64,000 nt of DNA from Haemophilus influenzae (GCA_923172585.1 OV298644.1:513427-577426), one strand, 5' to 3'; positions 1 to 10,530 are shown, counted from the first letter of the stretch. The notes: a model not told the origin generated them from the letters alone. Made by a program: numbers and translations.

Positions 1-1188
1 TGTTTACCTGAACATATCACGCCAGAAATTTTTCTACGTGATTATTGGCAGAAAAAGCCACTTGTAATTCGTAACGGTTTGCCTGAAATTGTTGGGCAGT
101 TTGAGCCACAAGATATTATTGAGCTCGCACAAAATGAAGATGTGACAGCTCGTTTAGTGAAGACATTTTCTGATGATGATTGGAAAGTTTTTTTTAGCCC
201 TTTAAGCGAAAAGGATTTCCAACAATTGCCAGAAAAATGGTCGGTGTTAGTTCAAAATTTGGAGCAATGGTCGCCTGAATTAGGACAACTTTGGAACAAA
301 TTTGGCTTTATTCCTCAATGGCAACGTGATGATATTATGGTGTCTTACGCGCCGAAAGGTGGCTCCGTTGGTAAGCATTATGATGAATATGATGTATTTT
401 TAGTGCAAGGCTATGGTCATCGTCGTTGGCAAGTGGGTAAATGGTGTGATGCAAGCACTGAATTTAAACCCAATCAATCGATCCGAATTTTTGATGATAT
501 GGGCGAATTAGTCATTGATGAAGTAATGAATCCAGGGGATATTTTGTATATTCCAGCCCGTATGGCGCATTATGGCGTGGCTGAAGATGATTGTTTAACC
601 TTTTCTTTTGGCTTGCGTTATCCAAATTTAAGCAATTTGATTGATGGCATAAGCAAAGGTTTTTGTCATCAAGATCCTGATTTGAATTTAAGCGAGTTTG
701 ATTTACCGCTACGTTTAAGCCAGTCTGAACAACGTACAGGTAAACTTGCGGATGAAAATATTCAAGCGATGAAACAGCTTTTATTAGATAAATTGGCTCA
801 TTCAGAAGCTTTTGATACGTTATTTAAACAAGCAGTGGCGAGTGCGGTAAGTTCTCGTCGTTATGAGTTATTAGTCTCTGATGAAATGTGCGATCCCGAT
901 GAAGTGCGGTCAATTTTAGAAGAAGATGGCGCATTCCTTTCTCAAGACAACAATTGTAAATTGCTTTATACCGAAAATCCGCTGCGAATTTATGCGAATG
1001 GCGAGTGGTTAGATGAACTTAATATAATTGAGAGCGAAGTATTGAAACGTTTATCTGACGGCGAAAGTTTAGATTGGGCGTTTTTATCTGATTTAGCCAA
1101 TAAAACAGAAGATCCTGAAACCTCAATGGATTTGCTGTTAGATTCAATTTGTAACTGGGTTGATGATGGGTGGGCGTTAATTGAATAA
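1..1188 (+). CDS. roxA: Ribosomal oxygenase RoxA (YcfD family), 5' end missing
   Basis: JmjC-type Fe(II)/2-oxoglutarate dioxygenase that, in E. coli, hydroxylates an arginine of ribosomal protein uL16. The frame is open from base 1, before any usable start, so the N-terminus lies outside the window; about 395 codons are present and only some ten residues appear to be missing compared with YcfD. The cupin iron ligands are visible as H-x-D (bases 376-384, in KHYDEYDVF) and the distal histidine (568-570, in ARMAHYG). The surrounding [10 protein letters not shown] and PGDILYIP stretches match the family closely. The stop codon is one base before the xseA ATG, so the two are translationally linked. 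Identification is firm; the exact substrate in Haemophilus is inferred from the family. Confidence 0.9.
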   Translation, partial: CLPEHITPEIFLRDYWQKKPLVIRNGLPEIVGQFEPQDIIELAQNEDVTARLVKTFSDDDWKVFFSPLSEKDFQQLPEKWSVLVQNLEQWSPELGQLWNKFGFIPQWQRDDIMVSYAPKGGSVGKHYDEYDVFLVQGYGHRRWQVGKWCDASTEFKPNQSIRIFDDMGELVIDEVMNPGDILYIPARMAHYGVAEDDCLTFSFGLRYPNLSNLIDGISKGFCHQDPDLNLSEFDLPLRLSQSEQRTGKLADENIQAMKQLLLDKLAHSEAFDTLFKQAVASAVSSRRYELLVSDEMCDPDEVRSILEEDGAFLSQDNNCKLLYTENPLRIYANGEWLDELNIIESEVLKRLSDGESLDWAFLSDLANKTEDPETSMDLLLDSICNWVDDGWALIE

Positions 1189-1189
1189 C

Positions 1190-2509
1190 ATGTCAGACAA
1201 TATTTATTCCGTCTCTCAACTAAATTCTGCCGCACGTCAGATGTTGGAGGGGCATTTTTCCCAAATTTGGCTAACGGGGGAAATTTCCAATTTTACCCAA
1301 CCTGTATCTGGACATTGGTATTTAACGCTGAAAGATGAAAATGCACAGGTGCGTTGTGCAATGTTTCGTATGAAAAATTTGCGTGTAGCTTTTCGTCCAC
1401 AAAATGGAATGCAAGTGCTTGTGCGTGCCAATGTGAGTTTATATGAGCCTCGCGGCGATTATCAGCTTATTATTGATTCGATGCACCCAGCTGGCGAGGG
1501 ATTATTGCAACAGCAATTTGAAGCGTTAAAAATGAAATTGGCTGCGGAAGGATTGTTTGCTCAAAATCTTAAGAAAAATCTACCGCACTTTAGTAAAGCA
1601 GTGGGGATTATTACGTCTTCTACAGGTGCGGCATTACAGGATATTTTGCATATTTTGGCACGCCGTGATCCAAGTTTAAAAGTTGTTATTTATCCCACTG
1701 CAGTTCAAGGCAAAGAGGCGACTGCAGAAATTGTGCAAATGATTGAACTTGCTAATGTGCGACAAGAAGTGGATGTATTAATTGTGGGTCGTGGTGGTGG
1801 TTCATTAGAAGATCTTTGGTGTTTTAATGAAGAAGAAGTGGCTCGTGCGATTTTTCGTTCAACCTTACCCATTATCAGTGCGGTGGGACACGAAACAGAT
1901 GTGACGATTGCCGATTTCGTTGCAGATCTTCGTGCGCCAACCCCCTCTGCTGCGGCTGAGTTAGTTAGTCGTAATCAAGATGAATTATTGCAACAACTTC
2001 GCCATCAACAGCAACGTTTAGATATGGCATTTGATCGTTTATTTACGCGAAAAAGCCAGCGTTTGAAACAGCTAACCTTACGATTGCACAATCAGCATCC
2101 ACAGAATCAGCTACGCGCTCAACAAGCGAAAAATGAACAGCTTACGCATCGCTTGCAACTTGCTATGTTACGTCAGTTTGAAAATACACAACAAAAATTC
2201 ACCGCACTTTCCTCTCGTTTGAAACAAAATCCATTGCCATATCGAGTGCAACGTCATCAACAGCATTTAGAACAACTTCAAGTGCGGTTAAATTTTTGCG
2301 TAAATCGCCAAGTGACGGAGCGTCAAAATAAACTGGCAACATTATGCGGAAAACTGGATGGCTTAAGCCCGTTGAAAGTCTTGGCAAGAGGTTATTCCAT
2401 TGCGGAAAATCCGCAAGGTAAAGCCATTGTTAGCGTGAAAGATGTCAATCAAGGGGACTTCATTACAACTCAAGTGGCTGATGGAAAAATTGTGAGTAAG
2501 GTTTTGTAG
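1190..2509 (+). CDS. xseA: Exodeoxyribonuclease VII large subunit
   Basis: Large subunit of exonuclease VII, which degrades single-stranded DNA from both ends in complex with several XseB subunits. The 439-residue product has an N-terminal OB-fold ([20 protein letters not shown], about residues 30-50), then the catalytic core with [11 protein letters not shown] near residue 200 and [11 protein letters not shown] near 231, followed by a long glutamine-rich coiled coil (about 265-400) typical of XseA. I chose the ATG at 1190, giving [12 protein letters not shown], rather than the in-frame TTG at 1181 because it aligns with the family N-terminus; it sits one base after the roxA stop. An uptake signal lies in the coding region near 2281. 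Confidence 0.95.
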   Translation: MSDNIYSVSQLNSAARQMLEGHFSQIWLTGEISNFTQPVSGHWYLTLKDENAQVRCAMFRMKNLRVAFRPQNGMQVLVRANVSLYEPRGDYQLIIDSMHPAGEGLLQQQFEALKMKLAAEGLFAQNLKKNLPHFSKAVGIITSSTGAALQDILHILARRDPSLKVVIYPTAVQGKEATAEIVQMIELANVRQEVDVLIVGRGGGSLEDLWCFNEEEVARAIFRSTLPIISAVGHETDVTIADFVADLRAPTPSAAAELVSRNQDELLQQLRHQQQRLDMAFDRLFTRKSQRLKQLTLRLHNQHPQNQLRAQQAKNEQLTHRLQLAMLRQFENTQQKFTALSSRLKQNPLPYRVQRHQQHLEQLQVRLNFCVNRQVTERQNKLATLCGKLDGLSPLKVLARGYSIAENPQGKAIVSVKDVNQGDFITTQVADGKIVSKVL

Positions 2510-2641
2510 GATGCCTATTTTGTAAAAATGGCATTTTGTTTTTTTGTGACTCACTTCAAACTCTCAACAAAAAGTGGAAACCTTCTATTTTTTTTGTAGT
2601 CTTTTAAGCGTATGATTTTGCACTCAGTTTTGGAGAAAAAG

Positions 2642-3274
2642 ATGTCAGAAATTCAACATTTTAGCCAACAAGATATAGAAATATTGGGCGAACAAACTTT
2701 GTATGAAGGTTTTTTCACGCTTAAACGAATCCAATTTAAACATAAACTTTTTGCTGGGGGGCAAAGTGGCGTCGTAACCAGAGAATTACTGATTAAAGGC
2801 GCAGCCTCAGCGGTTATCGCTTATGATCCAAAAGAAGATTCGGTGATTTTAGTTGAACAAGTTCGTATTGGCGCGGCTTATCATCCTGAATCTCATCGTT
2901 CGCCTTGGTTACTTGAATTAATTGCAGGTATGGTGGAAAAAGGCGAAAAGCCAGAAGACGTTGCTTTGCGTGAGAGTGAAGAAGAAGCAGGGATTCAAGT
3001 CAAAAATTTAACGCATTGTTTAACTGTGTGGGATAGCCCAGGTGGCATAGTGGAGCGGATTCATTTATTTGCAGGCGAAGTGGATAGCTCACAAGCGAAA
3101 GGCATTCACGGTTTGGCTGAAGAAAATGAAGACATTCGAGTACACGTAATAAAACGTGAACAGGCGTATCAATGGATGTGCGAGGGGAAAATTGATAATG
3201 GCATTGCAGTGATTGGATTGCAGTGGCTTCAATTAAATTATGCTCAGTTACAACAAAGTTGGAAACGTAGTTAG
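2642..3274 (+). CDS. nudF: ADP-ribose pyrophosphatase NudF
   Basis: Nudix hydrolase that splits ADP-ribose to AMP and ribose 5-phosphate. The Nudix box (GX5EX7REUXEEXGU) is complete as GMVEKGEKPEDVALRESEEE followed by AG, about residues 98-119. The C-terminal half carries ENEDIRVHV and EQAYQWM-GKIDN, which match E. coli NudF. An in-frame ATG occurs at 2612, but the ATG at 2642 is preceded at six bases by TGGAG and gives the family-like N-terminus MSEIQHFSQQDIEILG, so I start there (210 residues). It is followed nine bases later by cpdA; in E. coli nudF and cpdA are likewise neighbours. Confidence 0.93.
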   Translation: MSEIQHFSQQDIEILGEQTLYEGFFTLKRIQFKHKLFAGGQSGVVTRELLIKGAASAVIAYDPKEDSVILVEQVRIGAAYHPESHRSPWLLELIAGMVEKGEKPEDVALRESEEEAGIQVKNLTHCLTVWDSPGGIVERIHLFAGEVDSSQAKGIHGLAEENEDIRVHVIKREQAYQWMCEGKIDNGIAVIGLQWLQLNYAQLQQSWKRS

Positions 3275-3283
3275 GCGGCATTA

Positions 3284-4108
3284 ATGAAAAATACGTTTGT
3301 TTATCAGGCGGAAAAGCCTGTTATAAAGTTATTACAAATTACCGATCCCCATTTATTTAAAGATGAAAGTGCGGAATTATTGGGGGTAAATACACAAGCA
3401 AGTTTTGCTCAAGTATTAAAGGAAATTCAGCAAGAAAATAACCAATTTGATGTAATTCTTGCTACAGGCGATCTTGTGCAGGATAGTAGCGATGAAGGTT
3501 ACATTCGTTTTGTAGAAATGATGAAACCTTTCAATAAACCTGTGTTTTGGATTCCAGGAAATCACGATTTTCAGCCTAAAATGGCAGAATTTTTAAATCA
3601 GCCACCCATGAACGTGGCAAAACATCTTCTATTGGGCGAACATTGGCAAGCCTTATTGTTGGATAGCCAAGTTTACGGTGTACCACATGGGCAACTAAGC
3701 CAGCATCAACTCGATTTATTAAAAGAAACCTTAGAAAAAAATCCTGAACGCTATACCTTGGTTGTATTACATCACCATTTATTACCAACTAATTCTGCGT
3801 GGCTTGATCAACATAACCTTCGTAATTCTCATGAATTGGCAGAAGTGCTTGCGCCTTTTTCCAATGTGAAGGCTATTTTGTATGGGCATATTCATCAAGA
3901 AGTAAATAGTGAATGGAATGGTTATCAAGTGATGGCAACGCCAGCGACTTGTATTCAATTTAAACCTGATTGCCAGTATTTTTCTCTTGATACCTTACAG
4001 CCTGGTTGGCGTGAAATTGAGCTACATTCAGATGGTTCAATTCGTACCCAAGTAGAGCGTATTCAGCAAGCGGAATTTTTGCCGAATATGCAAGAAGATG
4101 GGTATTAA
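3284..4108 (+). CDS. cpdA: 3',5'-cyclic-AMP phosphodiesterase CpdA (Icc)
   Basis: Metallophosphoesterase that hydrolyses cAMP. The metal-binding motifs appear in order: D-x-H (TDPHLF, near residue 22), GDLVQD (near 63), GNHDF (near 92), LHHH (near 164) and GHIH (near 203), all ligands present. Length 274 matches the family. It follows nudF by nine bases and is probably cotranscribed. In H. influenzae cAMP-CRP is required for competence and sugar uptake, and this window also holds the com operon and a fructose PTS remnant, so the enzyme bears on both. A strong hairpin lies directly downstream (4114-4163). Confidence 0.95.
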   Translation: MKNTFVYQAEKPVIKLLQITDPHLFKDESAELLGVNTQASFAQVLKEIQQENNQFDVILATGDLVQDSSDEGYIRFVEMMKPFNKPVFWIPGNHDFQPKMAEFLNQPPMNVAKHLLLGEHWQALLLDSQVYGVPHGQLSQHQLDLLKETLEKNPERYTLVVLHHHLLPTNSAWLDQHNLRNSHELAEVLAPFSNVKAILYGHIHQEVNSEWNGYQVMATPATCIQFKPDCQYFSLDTLQPGWREIELHSDGSIRTQVERIQQAEFLPNMQEDGY

Positions 4109-4113
4109 ATTTT

Positions 4114-4163
4114 GTGGACGTTTTAAAAATCACTTTCATAGTAAGCATTTTTAAAACGTCCAC
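4114..4163. terminator. 17-bp perfect inverted repeat after cpdA
   Basis: The arm GTGGACGTTTTAAAAAT (4114-4130) is repeated exactly in inverse at 4147-4163, with a 16-base loop. It lies between the converging cpdA and DUF406 genes. Neither arm is followed by a long T-run, but the arm itself holds TTTT, so it may act as a bidirectional terminator. Its length and perfection exceed the other terminators here, so it could also be a small repeat element. Confidence 0.6.
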
Positions 4164-4205
4164 TATTCTAACCCAATAAAAGTGCGGTCAAATTTTTAAT
4201 TGTTT

Positions 4206-4493
4206 TTAACGATTCGCCAGTTCAAAAATCATCGCCTCTGCTTGGCAACTAAAAGTGAAAGAGGCATTTAATTGAACGCCGTTTTCAACTGCCACGATTT
4301 CGCTTTTAATTTCGCAAGGATCGCTTTCTATATCGCGCGCTTTCTTCGTTAATCGTTCAAGTGCAGCATTGGCATCTGCTTCAGTGCTATAAAATTGATG
4401 TACTTCTACGCTACAGTCAGAGCCATCAATAATCGTGCCTACATCAACACAGCTACAAGTTAAGGATTCTTCTGCTTTGCATTTTACGGTCAT
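4206..4493 (-). CDS. DUF406 family protein, YfcZ/YiiS-like
   Basis: A 95-residue cysteine-containing protein of the DUF406 family. The pattern SCVDVGTIIDGSDCSVEV near the N-terminus, KARDIESDPC in the middle and ASFTFSCQAEAMIFELANR at the end match E. coli YfcZ almost segment by segment. The function is not established. In E. coli yfcZ also lies next to and divergent from fadL, so the pairing is conserved, which hints at shared regulation or role in fatty acid use; that is inference only. The ATG at 4493 is preceded by AAGGAAAAG. Confidence 0.85.
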   Translation of the reverse strand: MTVKCKAEESLTCSCVDVGTIIDGSDCSVEVHQFYSTEADANAALERLTKKARDIESDPCEIKSEIVAVENGVQLNASFTFSCQAEAMIFELANR

Positions 4494-4600
4494 TTTCTTT
4501 TCCTTATATGAATATTTTTGTGCATTTTATCATTTTTATTTTTCTCCATAAATGACAAAAATTGAACAAAACAATCCATTAAATGCAAAAAGCTCCCGCT

Positions 4601-4617
4601 AACTAGTCGTAGGGCTG
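4601..4617. promoter_or_regulatory. Possible FadR operator upstream of fadL
   Basis: AACTAGTCGTAGGGCT resembles the left half of the E. coli FadR operator (AACTGGTCNGACCTGTT), with a poor right half. It lies about 100 bases upstream of the fadL ATG, in the fadL/DUF406 divergent region. FadR itself is encoded near 30.5 kb. Weak support. Confidence 0.25.
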
Positions 4618-4701
4618 ATAAAAATAAGGAAATAGAGTTGCACTCAATAGATTCAGGCTTTATAATTGCCAAAATTTTTTATTTATAACAAAGGGTTCCA
4701 A

Positions 4702-6071
4702 ATGAAAAAATTTAATCAATCTATATTAGCAACAACAATGTTGTTGGCTGCAGGTGGCGCAAATGCGGCGGCTTTCCAATTGGCGGAAGTTTCTACTTCT
4801 GGGCTTGGTCGTGCCTATGCGGGTGAAGCGGCGATTGCAGATAATGCATCAGTAGTAGCAACTAACCCAGCTTTGATGAGTTTATTTAAAACGGCACAGT
4901 TTTCCACAGGTGGCGTTTATGTTGATTCTAGAATTAATATGAATGGTGATGTAGATCTTCTGTTATAATAAATAGTAAAATGAACGTAACAAGGGACGGC
5001 TCAGCTTCAGCGCGTAATGTTATTCCTGGTGCTTTTGTGCCAAATCTTTATTTCGTTGCGCCAGTGAATGATAAATTAGCGCTGGGCGCAGGAATGAATG
5101 TCAATTTCGGTCTAAAAAGTGAATATGGCGATAGTTATGATGCTGGTGTATTTGGTGGAAAAACTGACTTGAGTGCTATCAACTTAAATTTAAGTGGTGC
5201 TTATCGAGTAACAGAAGGCTTGAGCCTAGGTTTAGGGGTAAATGCGGTTTATGCTAAAGCCCAAGTTGAACGAAATGCTGGTATTATTGCGGATAGTGTT
5301 AATGATAACCAAGTAAAACTTGCACTCTCAGTACTGCCAGAACCACTCAAAAATTTTGATCAGTATTTGTCCTCTAAAGACAAATCTGTTGTGTCATTAC
5401 AAGATAGAGCAGTTTGGGGGTTTGGCTGGAATGCAGGTGTAATGTATCAATTTAATGAAGCTAACCGAATTGGTTTAGCCTATCATTCTAAAGTGGACAT
5501 TGATTTTACTGACCGCACTGCCACTAGTGTAGAAGCAAATGTTATCAAGGCAGGGAAAAAAGGTAATTTAACCCTTACATTGCCAGATTACTTAGAACTT
5601 TCTGGTTTCCATCAATTAACTGACAAATTTGCAGTGCATTATAGTTATAAATATACCCATTGGAGTCGTTTAACAAAATTACATGCTAGCTATGAAGATG
5701 GTAAAAAAGCTTTTGATAAAGAATTACAATACAGTAATAACTCTCGTATTGCATTAGGGGCAAGTTATAATCTTGATGAAAAATTGACCTTACGTGCGGG
5801 TATTGCTTACGATCAAGCTGCATCTCGTCATCAGCGTAGTGCTGCAATTCCAGATACCGATCGCACTTGGTATAGTTTAGGGGCAACCTATAAATTCACG
5901 CCGAATTTATCTGTTGATCTTGGCTATGCTTACTTAAAAGGCAAAAAAGTTCATTTTAAAGAAGTAAAAACAATAGGTGACAAACGTACATTGACATTCA
6001 ATACAACTGCAAATTATACTTCTCAAGCACATGCAAATCTTTACGGTTTGAATTTAAATTATAGTTTCTAA
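4702..6071 (+). pseudogene. fadL: Outer membrane long-chain fatty acid transporter FadL (OmpP1), frameshifted
   Basis: FadL/OmpP1 forms an outer membrane beta-barrel that imports long-chain fatty acids and is a bacterial ligand for host CEACAM1. The signal peptide is residues 1-22 (cleavage after GANA), followed by AAFQLAEVSTSGLGRAYAGE, the FadL N-terminal hatch signature. The frame ends at TAA 4966-4968, after residue 88. The remaining 360 residues continue in another frame from about 4956 to the terminal YSF at 6071. Restoring one T at about 4956 (GATCTTCTG to GATTCTTCTG) gives a continuous reading through DSSVIINSKMN, so the lesion is one missing base in an extracellular-loop region. It may be a real inactivation, known from chronic-infection isolates, or a sequencing error like the others in this window. 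Confidence 0.9.
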
Positions 6072-6094
6072 TCCGTTAAAAAATTTAGCATAAT

Positions 6095-6131
6095 AAAGCA
6101 CACTTTCACACCAAGTGTGCTTTTCTTTTTA
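6095..6131 (+). terminator. Terminator after fadL
   Basis: AAAGCACACTT (6095-6105) pairs with AAGTGTGCTTTT (6113-6124) around an 8-base loop and is followed by a T-rich run. It separates fadL from ogt. Confidence 0.85.
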
Positions 6132-6147
6132 TAAAACAAGGCGAAAA

Positions 6148-6687
6148 ATGACCGCACTTTATTACACTTATTACCCCTCGCCAGTCGGACGGCTTTTGAT
6201 TTTATCTGATGGTGAAAGTATTACACATATTGATTTTGAAAAAGAGCAATATGCGCCTAATCCAAAATGGCACAAGCAAGATGAAGTACCTGTTTTTCAA
6301 AAAGTGCGGTTAGCTTTTGAACGATATTTTAATGGCGAAGTTGAGTGTTTTTCAAACATTCCTTTAAAACCAGAAGGTACTGCGTTTCAACAAGCCATTT
6401 GGCAAGCCTTGCGAGAAATTGATTATGGCGAGCTTTCAACTTATGGCGAGCTGGCGTTACGGATTAATAATCCTAAAGCTGTTCGTGCCGTGGGCGGCGC
6501 GGTAGGCAGTAATCCGATTAGTATTATTATTCCTTGTCACCGCATTTTAGGCCAAGATCGTACTTTAACTGGTTTTGGTGGTGGCTTAGAGGCAAAACGT
6601 TTTTTATTGCAGTTAGAGAAAATTCCCTATATTGATAAAGGCACTGAAAACACGAAGCCTCGCTTTTTTAAGAAATATCACGAATGA
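6148..6687 (+). CDS. ogt: Methylated-DNA--protein-cysteine methyltransferase
   Basis: Removes alkyl groups from O6-alkylguanine and O4-alkylthymine in DNA by transfer to its own cysteine. The active-site motif PCHRILG has the acceptor Cys at residue 130 (bases 6535-6537), preceded by the HTH segment with [13 protein letters not shown] and [14 protein letters not shown] start at the ATG at 6148 after AAGGCGAAAA; an earlier in-frame ATG at 6115 lies inside the fadL terminator. The first codons, ATGACCGCACTT, are an uptake signal sequence, so MTAL is encoded by the USS. The stop overlaps the mutH start (ATGA), coupling two DNA repair genes. Confidence 0.93.
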   Translation: MTALYYTYYPSPVGRLLILSDGESITHIDFEKEQYAPNPKWHKQDEVPVFQKVRLAFERYFNGEVECFSNIPLKPEGTAFQQAIWQALREIDYGELSTYGELALRINNPKAVRAVGGAVGSNPISIIIPCHRILGQDRTLTGFGGGLEAKRFLLQLEKIPYIDKGTENTKPRFFKKYHE

Positions 6688-7355
6688 TTCCACAAACCCT
6701 TGAACAATTACTTTCCCAAGCGCAATCAATTGCTGGCTTAACTTTTGGGGAGTTAGCTGATGAACTGCATATTCCTGTCCCGCCTGATTTAAAACGTGAT
6801 AAAGGCTGGGTGGGGATGTTATTAGAGCGTGCTTTAGGCGCAACGGCAGGAAGTAAAGCTGAACAGGATTTTTCTCATTTAGGTGTTGAACTTAAAACGT
6901 TACCGATTAATGCGGAGGGTTATCCTCTTGAAACCACCTTTGTGAGCCTTGCCCCATTGGTACAAAATTCAGGGGTTAAATGGGAAAATTCTCACGTTCG
7001 TCATAAACTTTCTTGTGTACTTTGGATGCCAATTGAAGGCAGCCGCCATATTCCATTACATGAACGCCATATCGGCACGCCAATTTTCTGGAAGCCAACC
7101 GCTGAGCAAGAACGTCAATTAAAACAAGATTGGGAAGAATTGATGGATTTAATTGTACTTGGCAAATTAGATCAAATTACCGCTCGAATTGGGGAAGTGA
7201 TGCAACTTCGCCCGAAGGGTGCAAATAGTCGCGCTGTGACAAAAGGCATAGGAAAAAATGGCGAAATTATAGATACCTTGCCTTTAGGTTTTTATCTAAG
7301 AAAAGAATTCACCGCTCAAATTCTGAACGCATTTTTAGAAACAAAGTCGCTTTAA
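6684..7355 (+). CDS. mutH: DNA mismatch repair endonuclease MutH
   Basis: Methyl-directed mismatch repair endonuclease that nicks the unmethylated strand at hemimethylated GATC when activated by MutS-MutL. The catalytic D-x6-E-x-K set is intact as D62, E69 and K71 in [14 protein letters not shown], the same spacing as E. coli D70/E77/K79. Length 223 matches the family. It overlaps ogt by four bases and converges on tilS. No lesion is visible. Confidence 0.95.
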   Translation: MIPQTLEQLLSQAQSIAGLTFGELADELHIPVPPDLKRDKGWVGMLLERALGATAGSKAEQDFSHLGVELKTLPINAEGYPLETTFVSLAPLVQNSGVKWENSHVRHKLSCVLWMPIEGSRHIPLHERHIGTPIFWKPTAEQERQLKQDWEELMDLIVLGKLDQITARIGEVMQLRPKGANSRAVTKGIGKNGEIIDTLPLGFYLRKEFTAQILNAFLETKSL

Positions 7356-7362
7356 CTTGATT

Positions 7363-8645
7363 TTAAGACACACGGAAAAAACCGACCGCACTTTTTAGCT
7401 CGTTGCCATAAAAAATTAAAGGGATCCGATTTCGTTCCCAAGGTGGCACGCTTAATTCTTGCCAGATTTTTTTATATCTTCTCTTGGGCGTTTCGGATGA
7501 TGTTTAACTTTGCCCGAATAGCCAAAGCGGATAGAAATAGGCAAGTCCGTTTTTTCCAGCGTAACAGAGTAATCCTGCCAGTAGAAAATCAGATTGTGTT
7601 CATTTTCTTGAACAGTGAGATTGCCTAAATTATCAGGTAAATTTAGCGTATTTTGTTCTAATTTTAGGCAGTATTTGGTTAGATCAGAAAACGGCTTAGT
7701 TAAATATAAACTATCTTGATAACGTCGAATAACTTTATTTACAAGCTGAAATTGAGGATTTGCCTCTTCTTTTGCAAAAACAACATCATTAATAAGCTGT
7801 GTAAGCTGGCGTTTACTTGGCATTTCAAGTTGGTTTTCGGCAAGCCACATACGCAAAAGTGCGGTCTGTTTTGCGAGAGAATATTTGCGGAACAGACACA
7901 GTTTAAATTGGTTTTTAATTTGACAATGTTCTGCAAAGGTTTCACTCAATAAATCATTAATTAGCTGTTGTTGCTCAAAACAATGTTGTGCTGAACGTTG
8001 CACGGCTAAATCAAAATAAGCCCAGCGTTCACGTAATTTTGGCAAAATTTCATTGCGTAAGAAATTACGATCGTATCGATTATCCTCATTACTTTCGTCT
8101 GTAATCCAGTTGAGTTTTTCTTTTTGCGCGTAATTTTCTAACTGGGTGCGAGTAAAGCCTAACAAAGGGCGTAAAATTGGCATGCCGAACAATACACTTT
8201 GTTGTTGCATTGCACCTAAGCCTTTTAGCCCACTGCCACGTTTTAGGGCTAAGAAAAAGGTTTCTGTTTGATCGTTTAGATGATGCGCTGTGACGAGTAT
8301 TTCTTGTGTTTGAAGATGTTTTTTGATGGCTTGATAGCGTGCTTCACGTGCGCCAGCCTCAATGCCATTGGTTTTATCTACTTGTACTCGCTCGATAATC
8401 AACGGAATTTGAAATTGATCGCACAAGTCTTGGCAATGTTTAGCCCAACTGTCTGCATTGGGGCTTAATCCGTGATGAATATGGATTGCTCGTACTGATA
8501 AAGGCGGTAAGTGCGGTCGTTTTTGACGAAGTTTTGCAAATAAAGAAAGAAGTACAGTGGAATCTAAACCACCACTCAAGGCAATAAGAAATGCTTGAGC
8601 GGTGGCTTTTTTGAGTTGTTTTTCAATGTCTGAAAGTAAATCCAT
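7363..8645 (-). pseudogene. tilS: tRNA(Ile)-lysidine synthase TilS, C-terminal frameshift
   Basis: TilS converts the wobble cytidine of tRNA-Ile(CAU) to lysidine, allowing AUA decoding, and is normally essential. The N-terminal PP-loop ATPase motif SGGLDS is at residues 24-29, with [12 protein letters not shown] and [12 protein letters not shown] further on. The frame stops at 7452 after 397 residues, in an A7 run (T7 on the plus strand, about 7467-7473). With eight A the frame continues as [16 protein letters not shown] and then [20 protein letters not shown] to a stop at 7363-7365. That tail matches the end of the C-terminal TilS domain. Because the gene is essential, the missing A is most likely a sequencing error. 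Confidence 0.9.
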
Positions 8646-9510
8646 TAGGCAACTTTTTCAGCTTTATAATGGCTGCTTGGATTGAGAATTTCAAAACGTG
8701 CGGCAATGGTTTGTAATTCGTAAGAACCTAGTTCAAAGGTGGTTTTCATTACGCCTGCTACTTCATTATTCATCGCTTCAAAGGCTTCTACATCAGATTT
8801 TCCATTGAGTAAATTTGCTAAGAATGTCCCTGCAATTAAATCGCCTACGCCCACTGGTTCAAAGTTGAATTGATAAAGTGGACGGCTTAAATGCCAAACC
8901 CCCTCTGGGGTTGCCATAATAATTTCAAATGTATCAGGATCGTTGATTTTACCCGCACTGCCTAAATGTTTAACAAGAACTTTCTTCACGCCTTTTGCAA
9001 TCAGCGTATTCACTGCTTTTAATACATCGTCAAAGGTATTAATTGGAAATTCGGTTAGCTGACGCAATTCGTGTAAGTTTGGCGTCATAATATCCGCCAC
9101 TGGAATGGCTTTTTCAATAAGTGCTTCGCGAACACCATTGGCAACCACGCAGTTTTTTTCGGATGTGGCATTACAGGGTCGCATAAATAAAGCGCATTGG
9201 GATTACGCAGTTTGATTTGTTCTAAGGCAAAAAGAATTTGATCGACTTGTTCCGCAGAACCTAAGTAACCAGATAACAAAGCATCACATTCTTGTAGTTT
9301 TTCAATATTATCAAGTCCAGTTACAATTTCTCGGATTTGTTCTTGTGGAATTACCATGCCTGTCCATTTTCCGTATTGCGTGTGATTAGAAAATTGAACG
9401 GTATTTAATGCCCATACATCTACGCCTAGCAACTGCATTGGAAAAGTCGCGGATTTGTTACCCGCAAAACCATAGACTACGTGGGATTGGATCGAAAGTA
9501 CGTTTTTCAT
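8645..9510 (-). pseudogene. pdxY: Pyridoxal kinase PdxY, frameshifted
   Basis: Ribokinase-fold kinase that phosphorylates pyridoxal in vitamin B6 salvage. The start gives [18 protein letters not shown], followed by [16 protein letters not shown] and SGYLGSAEQ, as in E. coli PdxY. The first frame departs after CDPVMPHP near 9155, where the correct reading [18 protein letters not shown] resumes in the next frame. The junction is an A7 run (T7 on plus), and A8 would restore one 288-residue protein. The C-terminal half has the kinase motif PVGVGDLIAGTF. It abuts tilS: the stop region and the tilS start share base 8645. Probably functional in the organism. Confidence 0.9.
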
Positions 9511-9541
9511 TGTATATTCTCCTTTGTTGTATATTTAGATC

Positions 9542-9572
9542 AAAAAAGAGCGGTAAAAATAACCGCTCTTTT
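9542..9572 (-). terminator. Terminator of accA
   Basis: AAAAGAGCGGTTA on the minus strand pairs with TAACCGCTCTTTT-type arms around AAAA, followed on the minus strand by TTTTTTG. It lies between accA and the downstream pdxY. Confidence 0.85.
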
Positions 9573-9582
9573 AGAATGTTAG

Positions 9583-10530
9583 TTAGCAATAACCGTAAGA
9601 CATTAAACGTTCATAGCGTCTATTTAATAATTCTTCTTTGCTTAGTTCATCGAGTTCAGCTAAATCTTCTTTTAAACGAAGTTTTAAGTTTTCAGCTATT
9701 TCTAGATAACTACGATGTGCACCACCTAAAGGTTCTTGCACAATGCTGTCGATAAGATTTAATTCTTTTAAACGGCTTGCGGTTAATCCCATTACTTCCG
9801 CTGCCGTAGATGCTTTTTCCGCACTTTTCCAAAGAATAGAAGCACAGCCTTCAGGCGAGATCACTGAATAAGTGGAATACTGCAACATATTAACTTTATC
9901 GCCCACGCCAATAGCTAATGCACCGCCCGAACCGCCTTCGCCGATAACGGTACAAATAACAGGAACGGTAAGTTGTGCCATTTCGCGTAAGTTACGGGCG
10001 ATAGCTTCCGCTTGACCACGTTCTTCTGCGCCGATACCAGGATAAGCTCCTGGTGTGTCAATAAATGTGATAATTGGCAATTTAAAACGTTCAGCCATTT
10101 CCATTAAACGTAACGCTTTACGATACCCTTCAGGTGCTGGCATACCAAAATTGCGTTGTACTTTTTCTTTTACGGAACGACCTTTTTGATGACCGATAAC
10201 CATCACTGGACGACCATCTAAACGTGCCAAGCCACCAACAATGGCTTTATCATCAGCAAAAGCGCGATCCCCTGCAAGTTCTTCAAATTCCGTAAAAATA
10301 TGTTCGATATAATCTAATGTATAAGGGCGGTTTGGATGACGTGCCATACGTGAAACTTGCCAAGCATCAAGGTTAGCAAAGGTTTTTTTAGTGAGTTCGT
10401 TACTTTTCTTTTGTAAGCGTTTGATTTCATCAGTTAAATCAACTTTATCATCCGATGCTGCATGTAATGCTTCAATTTTTGCTTCTAATTCTGCAATCGG
10501 CAATTCAAAATCTAAATATTCTTGGTTCAT
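9583..10530 (-). CDS. accA: Acetyl-CoA carboxylase carboxyltransferase subunit alpha
   Basis: Alpha subunit of the carboxyltransferase that makes malonyl-CoA in the first step of fatty acid synthesis, working with AccD. The 315-residue protein starts [20 protein letters not shown] and carries a short N-terminal coiled coil (about 10-50). The crotonase-fold core contains [37 protein letters not shown] and the glycine-rich [15 protein letters not shown], which build the oxyanion holes. Length and all motifs agree with the family. An uptake signal lies in the 88-base gap upstream (10560). Confidence 0.96.
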   Translation of the reverse strand: MNQEYLDFELPIAELEAKIEALHAASDDKVDLTDEIKRLQKKSNELTKKTFANLDAWQVSRMARHPNRPYTLDYIEHIFTEFEELAGDRAFADDKAIVGGLARLDGRPVMVIGHQKGRSVKEKVQRNFGMPAPEGYRKALRLMEMAERFKLPIITFIDTPGAYPGIGAEERGQAEAIARNLREMAQLTVPVICTVIGEGGSGGALAIGVGDKVNMLQYSTYSVISPEGCASILWKSAEKASTAAEVMGLTASRLKELNLIDSIVQEPLGGAHRSYLEIAENLKLRLKEDLAELDELSKEELLNRRYERLMSYGYC

